Source: a virus
Length of the DNA: 20,453 bases
IMG/VR virus record: IMGVR_UViG_3300022744_000617
Location: 1 to 20,453 of that record
Strand: one strand, 5' to 3'
The position numbers and the translations under genes were made by a program. Below are positions 15,261-20,453 of this stretch, piece by piece; positions within the stretch are counted from its first letter, which is position 1; each line of letters opens with the position of its first letter. Under the pieces are notes generated by a model. The model made no database searches and had not been told where the DNA came from. It saw nothing but the letters and a program-made list of their open reading frames with translations.

Positions 15261-16791
15261 TGTTCACGGCCGGTGCGCTTGCCTTAGCATCAGGTGACGG
15301 CGCATCGGTCTTAGACGCCAAGGTCAGCCCGCCGAACTTCGTCGCCGGTGCCGCAAGCTGTGTGCCCTGCCCGATCTTGTCGCTGATGCCGACAGCGACC
15401 GCATCCGCCACGGTCGGATAGATGTCGGGGAACGCTGCCGATGCGTACTGCGCGGGGCTCAGTACCTTGCGATCTAGACCGGCTTCCAAGCGAGCCATCT
15501 TGTCGGTCTGAATCTCATAGCTGACTGCACTCTTCGGCGTGACGCATACGGTGAGCGCACCGAACTTGATCGGACGCGATGACACGTTGTCGTGCATGTC
15601 AAGCAAAATCGGCCAGAGCAGTTGCTCCTCCATGCGCACGAAGTTGTGCGAGAGACGCTGCACCTTGCGGTCGTGCTGTTGATTCTGCACCTGGCGCGCG
15701 ATACCGGACTCAGGCGGTCCGGGCTCGGTAGCGTACGCATCGGGGTTATTGCTGCGCGAGATGGCGAGCTCACGGAGCGCCAGCTTATTGCCCTCGCGAA
15801 TCTCTGCAAATTCAGCATTGAAGTTGAGCACATCAAAACGCTCATTGGTCGCGATCTTGTTCCAATGGTCCGGGCCGATCGTGATGTCTTTCATCTCCAA
15901 GCTATCGCCGGAGTAGTACGGCTGTCCGTGCCCTTGCAGGTCGCTGATGTATTGCAGGTTAGAACGCGACACGTTCAGTCCGTCGACGACGGACGCGATG
16001 TCTCGGTCTGCGTCGAGGTACACTGACCCGCTCGGGATGCCAGCATGCGCCACGAACACGGGCAAGAGCCCCGCATACTCGGTCGCCGGGTCTCCGCCGA
16101 CATAGAAGGCGTCGCCGTTCTCTGAGACGATGTGAACCCACCACGTGTCAGACTCGACGCTCTCGCGCGAGAAGATGCGCCACCATGAGACAGGGTCGGC
16201 AATGCCGTTGGGCGACGTCGTCTTGTGCCCGAAGACGAGCGCTTTGCGGATGTCGTTCGGCGCGCTGTTATCGCAGATGCACACCGTATCAGAAGGATAA
16301 TGCAGCGAGATGCGCGGCTCGTCGGCGACGGTATCCCAGTCGACGACGCCGAAGATGGTACCGAGCGCGAGCGTGCGCTGCTCTAGCTCGGGGAGGATGC
16401 CGTCAAGGTCGGCAGCGTCGACAAGCCATTCGAGTTCGGCAGCGCGCTTCTCGTCTTCGATCTTCTCAGAAGCCTCGTCCTCAAGGTACCGATCTGGCGC
16501 GGTGTTATATACGCCAGCGTCGGACGCGGCGATCATCTGCAACCAGTTGATCGGGATGATTGGCATGCGCTGGAACGTCTGCGGATAGCGCGCCGCCATT
16601 GCCTCGCGCACAATCTGTTCCTGGTCGCCCTCGTACCGCTTGCGCTGCCGCTTGGCCCACACGTCATAGCCGGGTGCCTTGTGCCGCTGACCAGCGTTTA
16701 GGATGTCCTGCACTTCTTTCTTGCTGAACGTGCGATGCCCGGCGGCGATGATGCTGTTCAGATTGTCGACCAGGCTTGAATCCCACAGCAT
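15250..16791 (-). CDS. Portal protein
   Basis: A 513-residue protein between the large terminase and MuF genes. Features fitting portals are the N-terminal helical region, a beta domain with WDTVADEPRISLHYPSD near residues 170-186, the central NVSRSNLQYISDLQG helix, and the long helices after residue 330 (EIREGNKLALRELAIS, GIARQVQNQQHDRKVQ) which form the stem and tunnel. I prefer the ATG at 16791, five bases after AGAGG, over an in-frame GTG at 16797 that would overlap that ribosome site. It forms the ring at one capsid vertex through which DNA is packaged. The C-terminal 45 residues are alanine- and proline-rich and probably disordered. Confidence 0.85.
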   Translation of the reverse strand: MLWDSSLVDNLNSIIAAGHRTFSKKEVQDILNAGQRHKAPGYDVWAKRQRKRYEGDQEQIVREAMAARYPQTFQRMPIIPINWLQMIAASDAGVYNTAPDRYLEDEASEKIEDEKRAAELEWLVDAADLDGILPELEQRTLALGTIFGVVDWDTVADEPRISLHYPSDTVCICDNSAPNDIRKALVFGHKTTSPNGIADPVSWWRIFSRESVESDTWWVHIVSENGDAFYVGGDPATEYAGLLPVFVAHAGIPSGSVYLDADRDIASVVDGLNVSRSNLQYISDLQGHGQPYYSGDSLEMKDITIGPDHWNKIATNERFDVLNFNAEFAEIREGNKLALRELAISRSNNPDAYATEPGPPESGIARQVQNQQHDRKVQRLSHNFVRMEEQLLWPILLDMHDNVSSRPIKFGALTVCVTPKSAVSYEIQTDKMARLEAGLDRKVLSPAQYASAAFPDIYPTVADAVAVGISDKIGQGTQLAAPATKFGGLTLASKTDAPSPDAKASAPAVNNGE

Positions 16792-16809
16792 GCGCACCTC
16801 TAGTGTATG

Positions 16810-18111
16810 TTAACCGTGTACCATGCTCACGACGTTAGGTGTACTGTTAGCGCGCGTAGAGAACCCGGGCCAGTACATATGAACGCCGTAGCGCACGAGG
16901 TCAGCACCGTGCGAGAGGTCGGCATCGCCGCGCAGCTTCTCAGGCTTACCCGTCGTCTTGTCGTACGCCTGCTGCTCAAAGCACCGCGTGATGTAGCGGC
17001 ACTGTTTGGTGTCGATGTGAATGCGGTTCTTTGCGAGCGCCAGTTGTACACTTTGCACGCTCGCCTCGATCGACGGGTTGGCGCTCGGGAACTTCGGGCG
17101 GAATCCTAGCGACCTTAGGATCTGAACCGTCGTCAGGTTGCTGTTGCTAGAGCGCTGTTGCCCTGCCGCGTCACACACCACAGTTAGCGTCGACTGCATG
17201 ACCTCGCGCTCAGACGTGTTGCACAGCAGCGCGATTTGACTGCGCGCATACTCGCCATGTTCAAGCACATCGGTGCCGTTCTTGCTGCCGATGATCTCTT
17301 TGATGATGTGCGCGCCGTTGTCGGTCTTGAGCACGATCGCCCACGTCATCGCGTCGACGTTGAAATCGCACCACATCTGCAAGCGTGGAAGGTCTTTATA
17401 GGTGAGCGCCGGGGCATCCATGTGGTGCTTGTTGCGATCGAACCGGGTATAAACGCGACCCTCTTTCGGCGTGCGAATCCCCTCAAGGCGTTCGCGCTGC
17501 TCCGACTCCGACAGCATCGCGGTCAGGTCCGCCACGTAGGATGCGCTCAGATGCGGGTTGTCCTGCGTGCGCGCAAATATCTGGCGCATGCCAATGGACT
17601 CGGCTGCCGCCGTCCACTTCTCGCCAGCACCGCCGTACCCTTCCGGCGTACCCTGCAATACAAGTTGCGGTGTATTGCTAATGCCGTCAGTTATGCGCTC
17701 TCTAATTGTACGCAATAGACGGTCGCCTAGCGTCTCCCATTCGTCAACGAGCGCAAACCCTACCGTTAGACCATACAGTGATTCAGGGTTGTCACCGCTT
17801 CTCAGGAACAGTTTGCACTCGCGACTACCCATGCGCCATGTGATAGTGGAATCGCTCTTATGGTAAGTGTATCGTATTCCCGCCTTCTCCATACATCGTT
17901 GCCATGTTTCAACGAAGACAGCGGTCAATTGCTTATACGTTGGCTCGACAACTAGTCCGGCAATTGGTGCATTGGCATACGCCAGGCGAAACGCCTTCCA
18001 TACCATTGCGTAGGTCTTGCCAGATCGGACGCCGCCGGTGAGGCATAATATCTTCGATGTCTCATCGTCGATCATGTCCGCTTGGTGCGGCAGTAGTTCG
18101 ATGGTCGCCAT
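16810..18111 (-). CDS. terL: Terminase large subunit
   Basis: A 433-residue packaging motor and nuclease. Visible motifs: Walker A GGVRSGKT at 26-33, Walker B FALVDEWE at 119-126 with catalytic E124, coupling motif QGTP at 153-156, and the RNase H-like nuclease acidic residues D249 (MWCDFNVD), D314 (VVCDAAG) and an aspartate near 398-404 (DADLSHGAD). It hydrolyses ATP to push DNA through the portal and cuts the concatemer. The ATG shares its first base with the TAA of the small terminase gene (TAATG), so translation is coupled. Length is at the shorter end for the family and all core motifs are present. Confidence 0.93.
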   Translation of the reverse strand: MATIELLPHQADMIDDETSKILCLTGGVRSGKTYAMVWKAFRLAYANAPIAGLVVEPTYKQLTAVFVETWQRCMEKAGIRYTYHKSDSTITWRMGSRECKLFLRSGDNPESLYGLTVGFALVDEWETLGDRLLRTIRERITDGISNTPQLVLQGTPEGYGGAGEKWTAAAESIGMRQIFARTQDNPHLSASYVADLTAMLSESEQRERLEGIRTPKEGRVYTRFDRNKHHMDAPALTYKDLPRLQMWCDFNVDAMTWAIVLKTDNGAHIIKEIIGSKNGTDVLEHGEYARSQIALLCNTSEREVMQSTLTVVCDAAGQQRSSNSNLTTVQILRSLGFRPKFPSANPSIEASVQSVQLALAKNRIHIDTKQCRYITRCFEQQAYDKTTGKPEKLRGDADLSHGADLVRYGVHMYWPGFSTRANSTPNVVSMVHG

Positions 18112-18536
18112 TAGTTGCGCGGCGTCGTGGGCGCATCTTGTGGACGACGCACCATGTCGAGGGCAGGGTTATCGGTGCGCGCCTGGCTGTCGGTCTCAGC
18201 ATGCGCCGTGTATTTCAGAATCGTCTCGGCCGCCTTGAGGCGGGACGGCAAGTCGGCAGCGTCATCCGCCACCGTTTCAATCAGAAAGTCCGAAGCGATG
18301 GCGATGCCGGTCTCAAGCCGGACGCGCGCGATGCTAACTGCCACTTGGGCTATGCGCCGGTACTCTTCTAGGAACGCGGCATCGAGCATCCACTTGTTGG
18401 CTGTGCTGTACGCCACTTTGGAGAACTTGCACGCCTGCTTTACGGTGCCACTTTGCACGAGCCAGACAGCGAACGCCACTTGCTGCGCTGAAAGGCCGTC
18501 TTCACGTGACACTTTCTCGTTAGGACCAATCCCCAT
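18111..18536 (-). CDS. terS: Terminase small subunit
   Basis: A 141-residue protein immediately upstream of the large terminase. A helix-turn-helix at about residues 29-52 (SGTVKQACKFSKVAYSTANK) would bind the packaging start site; residues 55-100 form the oligomerisation helices, and the C-terminal tail is polar. It recognises phage DNA and hands it to the large subunit. No Shine-Dalgarno sequence precedes the ATG, and a TACAGT hexamer lies six bases upstream, so a leaderless transcript is possible. The packaging site itself may lie in or near this gene but was not recognised. Confidence 0.85.
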   Translation of the reverse strand: MGIGPNEKVSREDGLSAQQVAFAVWLVQSGTVKQACKFSKVAYSTANKWMLDAAFLEEYRRIAQVAVSIARVRLETGIAIASDFLIETVADDAADLPSRLKAAETILKYTAHAETDSQARTDNPALDMVRRPQDAPTTPRN

Positions 18537-18542
18537 TGGTAC

Positions 18543-18572
18543 ACTGTATGCACGTTATCACGCCCGCAACAA
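18543..18572 (-). promoter_or_regulatory. Weak candidate promoter for the packaging operon
   Basis: On the minus strand TTGTTG (18572-18567) and TACAGT (18548-18543) are separated by 18 bases, with the ATG of the small terminase starting six bases after the second hexamer. The -35 match is poor. A TATAGT hexamer at 18577-18572 is an alternative -10 but lacks a good -35. The gap 18537-18621 is the only non-coding stretch upstream of the packaging genes. Confidence 0.25.
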
Positions 18573-18582
18573 CTATACCGTG

Positions 18583-18603
18583 ACTGCTCCAAAATTGAGC
18601 AGT
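18583..18603. repeat. Small inverted repeat between lipoprotein and terminase genes
   Basis: ACTGCTC and GAGCAGT form a perfect seven-base stem with a seven-base loop, 18 bases beyond the lipoprotein stop codon. There is no run of T after the stem on the minus strand, so it is a weak terminator at best; it could attenuate transcription or stabilise the upstream RNA. Confidence 0.4.
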
Positions 18604-18621
18604 TGTGCCAATTTGGCAAAC

Positions 18622-19044
18622 CTACCAGTTGCACAGCGGCTTGGCCTTTTCGATAGCCTCATCCGTCTCAGAGTGCCACGGGCCGGGGCTCTTGGCGTGG
18701 TTCGCGTCGCCGTCGCCGGTCTTCTGGAAAAAGTGCGCATGCCAGCGCTCGTGCAGCATCACGTGGCAGCTAGAGACGGTCATGTGCTGCTCGTCAACCG
18801 TGTAGCCGGAAGCCTCCAGCCCGCTGTCCACCCAGAACACCGTGGGATCGACCCAGGTGACTTCTATGGGCGGGGCCGGGTCAAGGGCCGGCTCTAGGTC
18901 CGCCATCCCAAAGAAGACGTCCTGCACTTGCTCAGCGCTAGGGCAGTTGCCCGGCACCCGTGCGCGGCAGTCAACGCTAGCCCACGCAGGCACCCATGTA
19001 GAACAGCTCGCCAGTAGGCAGGTGAGAATTATCGCACATCGCAT
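18622..19044 (-). CDS. Lipoprotein with HExxH zinc-protease-like motif
   Basis: A 140-residue protein. Residues 1-13 are a short signal sequence ending in a lipobox (LLAS before C14), so it should be lipid-anchored. Residues 98-102 are HERWH, an HExxH motif in the context SSCHVMLHERWHAHFF, as in zinc metallopeptidases; possible third ligands are H116, H124 or E126. Six cysteines follow the lipid-modified one or flank the motif. I do not recognise the family. If active it would work in the periplasm or at the outer membrane, for instance in lysis, envelope modification or superinfection exclusion. It is the first gene of the leftward set after the control region; only a weak GGTAAGA element precedes the ATG. 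Confidence 0.7.
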   Translation of the reverse strand: MRCAIILTCLLASCSTWVPAWASVDCRARVPGNCPSAEQVQDVFFGMADLEPALDPAPPIEVTWVDPTVFWVDSGLEASGYTVDEQHMTVSSCHVMLHERWHAHFFQKTGDGDANHAKSPGPWHSETDEAIEKAKPLCNW

Positions 19045-19060
19045 GTGGTATTCTTACCAC
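19045..19060. repeat. Inverted repeat touching the lipoprotein start codon
   Basis: GTGGTA and TACCAC form a six-base stem with a four-base loop immediately before the ATG of the lipoprotein gene. It contains the only ribosome-site-like bases, so it could mask initiation in RNA or be a protein binding site in DNA. Confidence 0.4.
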
Positions 19061-19078
19061 AGACCGGGCCGTTTGTAA

Positions 19079-19098
19079 ATCCAGGTCAGCCAAGTCAG
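19079..19098 (+). repeat. Composite repeat copy 1
   Basis: ATCCAGGTCAGCCAAGTCAG differs from copy 2 by one base. It is built from two tandem nine-base units, CCAGGTCAG and CCAAGTCAG. With the inverted TGACCTGGAT at 19110-19119 it also forms a ten-base inverted repeat around a 21-base loop. Confidence 0.75.
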
Positions 19099-19139
19099 TC
19101 CCCAGTCAATGACCTGGATAAACGGACTTGGGGTTTTCT

Positions 19140-19156
19140 GTGACGCAGTGCGTCAC
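19140..19156. promoter_or_regulatory. 17-base palindrome, operator candidate
   Basis: GTGACGCA and TGCGTCAC face each other around one central base. On the minus strand it sits just after a TATAAA hexamer (19172-19167), where a repressor could block a leftward promoter. No T-run follows it, so it is not a terminator. Confidence 0.45.
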
Positions 19157-19166
19157 GCGTAATGCC

Positions 19167-19195
19167 TTTATAAGAGATTAGAGAGTTTTTTTAGA
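19167..19195 (-). promoter_or_regulatory. Weak candidate leftward promoter
   Basis: TATAAA (19172-19167) matches a sigma70 -10 in five of six positions, but the sequence 17 bases upstream (TCTAAA) is a poor -35. It would give a leader of about 115 bases before the lipoprotein gene. An activator bound at the upstream repeats could compensate for the weak -35, as is common for late promoters. Confidence 0.28.
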
Positions 19196-19213
19196 GAGGA
19201 AATACCGGACAAA

Positions 19214-19233
19214 ATCCAGGTCAGGCAAGTCAG
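19214..19233 (+). repeat. Composite repeat copy 2
   Basis: ATCCAGGTCAGGCAAGTCAG lies 135 bases from copy 1 in the same direction. Its second part, GTCAGGCAAGTCAG, is perfectly inverted at 19292-19305. Confidence 0.78.
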
Positions 19234-19291
19234 GCACTATGGCCCATTCTCTGGAAAGCCACCGACCGGCATGCGGACATGGCACTTTTGA

Positions 19292-19309
19292 CTGACTTGC
19301 CTGACTTGG
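19292..19309 (-). repeat. Composite repeat copy 3 (inverted)
   Basis: Read on the minus strand this is CCAAGTCAGGCAAGTCAG, one base different from the matching part of copy 2. Confidence 0.75.
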
Positions 19310-19329
19310 GGGTTTTTCTAACCCAAGTC
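19303..19329. repeat. Stem-loop GACTTGGG / CCCAAGTC, possible terminator
   Basis: A perfect eight-base stem encloses an 11-base T-rich loop. Rightward it is followed by GTGTTTTAATTT, so it could stop transcription in that direction, upstream of the plus-strand promoter; the T stretch is interrupted, making it a weak terminator call. The same GACTTGGGG-T element occurs at 19125-19139. Confidence 0.4.
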
Positions 19330-19346
19330 CGTGTTTTAATTTAACA

Positions 19347-19377
19347 ATCCAGGTCAGTAACTTTTACTGACCTGGAT
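19347..19377. repeat. Perfect 14-base-stem hairpin
   Basis: ATCCAGGTCAGTAA and TTACTGACCTGGAT are exact inverted copies separated by CTT. It carries one repeat-core copy on each strand, 39 bases upstream of the plus-strand -35 box. It is followed by no T-run. Confidence 0.8.
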
Positions 19378-19378
19378 C

Positions 19379-19398
19379 CTGACCTGCCTGACCTGGAT
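19379..19398 (-). repeat. Composite repeat copy 4 (inverted)
   Basis: On the minus strand it reads ATCCAGGTCAGGCAGGTCAG, one base different from copy 2. It ends 17 bases before the -35 box of the rightward promoter, a position suited to a regulator binding site. Confidence 0.78.
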
Positions 19399-19415
19399 CT
19401 GGGCTGTGTTATTGG

Positions 19416-19443
19416 TTGACTTATATGTTGTGTCATGTACAAT
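19416..19443 (+). promoter_or_regulatory. Strong sigma70-like promoter for the plus-strand operon
   Basis: TTGACT (19416-19421) and TACAAT (19438-19443) are spaced by 16 bases; each differs from consensus by one base. The expected transcription start is near 19450, which is the A of an in-frame ATG, so the mRNA may be leaderless. Inverted repeats GTCAT-N5-ATGAC (19432-19446) and TCATGT-N9-ACATGA (19433-19453, approximately) overlap the -10 box and could be an operator. Confidence 0.68.
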
Positions 19444-19449
19444 GACGAC

Positions 19450-19686
19450 ATGATCACAAAAAACATCGACCTAATCGCTGTTCTCAATTCAAAACCGGCT
19501 GGGCAATGGGTCTTTCTGACCGGGAAAAACATATGTCAGGCGGGGCCGCGTTCAGCCCTTGTAAAAAGGGGCTGGGCAGAAGAGGCAGAGAAACAACTGG
19601 CAGACAGCGGGCACATGACAATCCCTATGCGACTCACGGAAGCCGGAAGAGCTGCCGCCGCTCGTCTGCTTGGCGGTGCCCAATGA
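19450..19686 (+). CDS. Small unknown protein, first gene of plus-strand operon
   Basis: A 78-residue protein beginning MITKNIDLIAVLNSKPAGQW. An in-frame ATG 15 bases upstream (19435) lies inside the promoter spacer and cannot be on a transcript from that promoter, so I chose 19450. No Shine-Dalgarno sequence precedes it. The sequence (ALVKRGWAEEAEK, then MRLTEAGRAAAARLL) resembles a small winged-helix fold, with a strand-like MTIPMRLTEAGR ending reminiscent of short phage or MarR-type DNA-binding proteins. A regulator role is therefore possible, but no family was recognised. Its TGA overlaps the next ATG (ATGA). Confidence 0.62.
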   Translation: MITKNIDLIAVLNSKPAGQWVFLTGKNICQAGPRSALVKRGWAEEAEKQLADSGHMTIPMRLTEAGRAAAARLLGGAQ

Positions 19687-20135
19687 CCTACCGCACCCAC
19701 ACCGTGTCCCACATCCTGGAGGTGCCGCGCGAACTCAGGACCATGGCGCACCCCGGCGACCGCGTCATCGTGGACGCCGCCAACCGCGTCTCGCACCTGC
19801 TGTCAGGACAGAACGCCTACACGCTGTTTCAGCTCACGGAGCGCGTGACCGGGCCTACCCGCTGGTACACCGACCGGGGCGCCACCTGCATCAATCCTGG
19901 GCGCGTACGCTACGCCTACAGGGACGGCGCCTCGGTCTTTGTTGGCGCGCTTGACGGCACCCAGGGTGAAGCCCGTATCGCCGGTCTTGGCGAGCAAGAC
20001 ATCGCCGACCTGTGCGCCATCGCCGGCGTCTACCTTGACGGAGAAAAGGACGATGTGACGATCGTGGGCGACGATGTCTTTATCCAGTATATCGAGCCAG
20101 AGGACGACATCACCTGGAAGGCGGGCGAGGTATGA
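19683..20135 (+). CDS. Unknown protein, second gene of plus-strand operon
   Basis: A 150-residue acidic protein starting MTYRTHTVSHILEVPRELRT. The ATG at 19683 overlaps the stop of the first gene as ATGA; a longer frame opens at 19506 but its extra part lies inside the first gene and looks non-coding. The middle (RWYTDRGATCINPGRVRYAY) and the acidic C-terminus (YIEPEDDITWKAGEV) show no known motif. No membrane segment or signal peptide. It is likely a cytoplasmic early phage protein. Function unknown. Confidence 0.65.
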   Translation: MTYRTHTVSHILEVPRELRTMAHPGDRVIVDAANRVSHLLSGQNAYTLFQLTERVTGPTRWYTDRGATCINPGRVRYAYRDGASVFVGALDGTQGEARIAGLGEQDIADLCAIAGVYLDGEKDDVTIVGDDVFIQYIEPEDDITWKAGEV

Positions 20136-20453
20136 GCGGCGAAATCCCTCGACAAGATCCGTTGACCGATCAAGAAATGGAAGAACTCCCAAACGAAGCA
20201 AGGGAGATCCTCGCCGCCTACATCGCAGACTTCGGCCCTGTCGGCGACGACATGCGCTACATGGCACGCGGCACAATCGACCTTTATAACGACCTGCGCC
20301 TGGTAGTGTTCCAGCGCGATGAGATACTGATCTCAATGGCACGCATGCTTGAGTCTCTTAAAGCAAACGTCGCGATCCGGCGCGAGTTGTCGACGAAATG
20401 CTGTGACGATTGGTCGTGCGTGCTGTGCTCACCGATGGCGTCGTTTGTTAATT
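20132..20453 (+). CDS. Unknown protein, third gene of plus-strand operon (partial)
   Basis: The frame opens at an ATG overlapping the previous TGA (ATGA) and stays open for 107 codons to the right edge, so it is 3'-truncated by the window. The peptide starts MSGEIPRQDPLTDQEMEELP, has a helical middle (MARGTIDLYNDLRLVVFQRD), then a cysteine cluster near the end (KCCDDWSCVLC), which could be a metal-binding knuckle. GAGG lies one base before the ATG, too close for an ideal ribosome site, so translation is probably coupled. Function unknown. Confidence 0.62.
   Translation, partial: MSGEIPRQDPLTDQEMEELPNEAREILAAYIADFGPVGDDMRYMARGTIDLYNDLRLVVFQRDEILISMARMLESLKANVAIRRELSTKCCDDWSCVLCSPMASFVN

Larger units (their letters stand above)
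19045..19449. other. Divergent regulatory region filled with motif copies
   Basis: About 400 bases without a convincing gene separate the leftward late genes from the rightward small genes. The region holds six copies of ATCCAGGTCA (three per strand), several CAAGTCAG/CTGACTTG copies, two GACTTGGGG-T-rich stretches, a 14-base-stem hairpin, a 17-base palindrome, an A/T-rich tract with TTAGAGAG repeated 13 bases apart (19178 and 19191), and promoters. This is the layout of an operator cluster or a replication origin with iterons. No tRNA or known RNA was recognised. Short frames in it are made of repeat sequence and were left out. Confidence 0.7.

Noticed and set aside
16792-16797. GTG start for the portal gene
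   Set aside because: It would overlap the AGAGG ribosome site; the ATG six bases later has proper spacing.
18115-18897. 260-codon plus-strand frame opposite the small terminase and lipoprotein genes
   Set aside because: It covers two convincing minus-strand genes and their gap; composition is that of a mirror frame and no ribosome site supports it.
19435-19449. Earlier ATG for the first plus-strand gene
   Set aside because: It lies within the promoter spacer, ahead of the predicted transcription start.
19341-19532. 63-codon minus-strand frame across the repeats and promoter
   Set aside because: Its C-terminal half is translated repeat sequence and it overlaps the strong rightward promoter and gene.
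1-20453. tRNA genes, CRISPR arrays, insertion sequences, integrase or attachment sites
   Set aside because: None was recognised by eye on either strand; the short repeats at 19079-19398 have irregular spacing and both orientations, unlike a CRISPR array.

Overview
The window looks like part of the genome of a long-tailed double-stranded DNA phage or prophage (Caudoviricetes). From right to left on the minus strand it carries a nearly complete virion-building operon: small terminase, large terminase, portal, MuF-like minor head protein, gpG-like morphogenesis protein, scaffold, major capsid protein, then tail tube, tail assembly chaperone, tape measure and tail-tip genes. No sheath gene is seen and the tape measure is short (481 aa), so a short siphovirus-type tail is the best guess. 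Several proteins have classical signal peptides and one has a lipobox. Together with sigma70-like promoters and purine-rich ribosome sites this suggests a Gram-negative, perhaps proteobacterial host, but the host cannot be fixed from the sequence.

Layout. Positions 1-8187 hold the tail module, 8203-9186 a probable lysis cassette (C39-like cysteine peptidase, small holin-like protein, membrane-anchored coiled-coil protein), 9195-11265 four consecutive genes for exported proteins, 11276-12020 two small unknown genes, and 12059-18536 the head and packaging module. A lipoprotein with an HExxH motif lies at 18622-19044. Positions 19045-19434 are a non-coding regulatory region packed with direct and inverted copies of one motif (six copies of ATCCAGGTCA). 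From 19450 to the end three overlapping small genes of unknown function run on the plus strand, starting at a strong promoter; they probably represent the early or regulatory side of the genome.

How it works together. Terminase packages DNA through the portal into a scaffold-assembled shell, tail proteins build the tube around the tape measure, and the lysis cassette opens the cell. Gene order is compact, with overlaps of the ATGA, GTGA, TAATG and TGATG type and with stop codons buried in the next Shine-Dalgarno site, so the whole minus-strand set is likely one translationally coupled late operon. The tail chaperone gene appears to be extended by a -1 ribosomal frameshift, an 80-codon second reading frame that ends at the tape-measure start.

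Most unusual points: (1) the exported-protein cassette, whose mature parts look like phage virion or tail-fibre modules and are rich in cysteine, placed with the lysis genes between head and tail genes; (2) the repeat-filled divergent control region; (3) the HExxH lipoprotein; (4) a probable leaderless promoter for the plus-strand operon.
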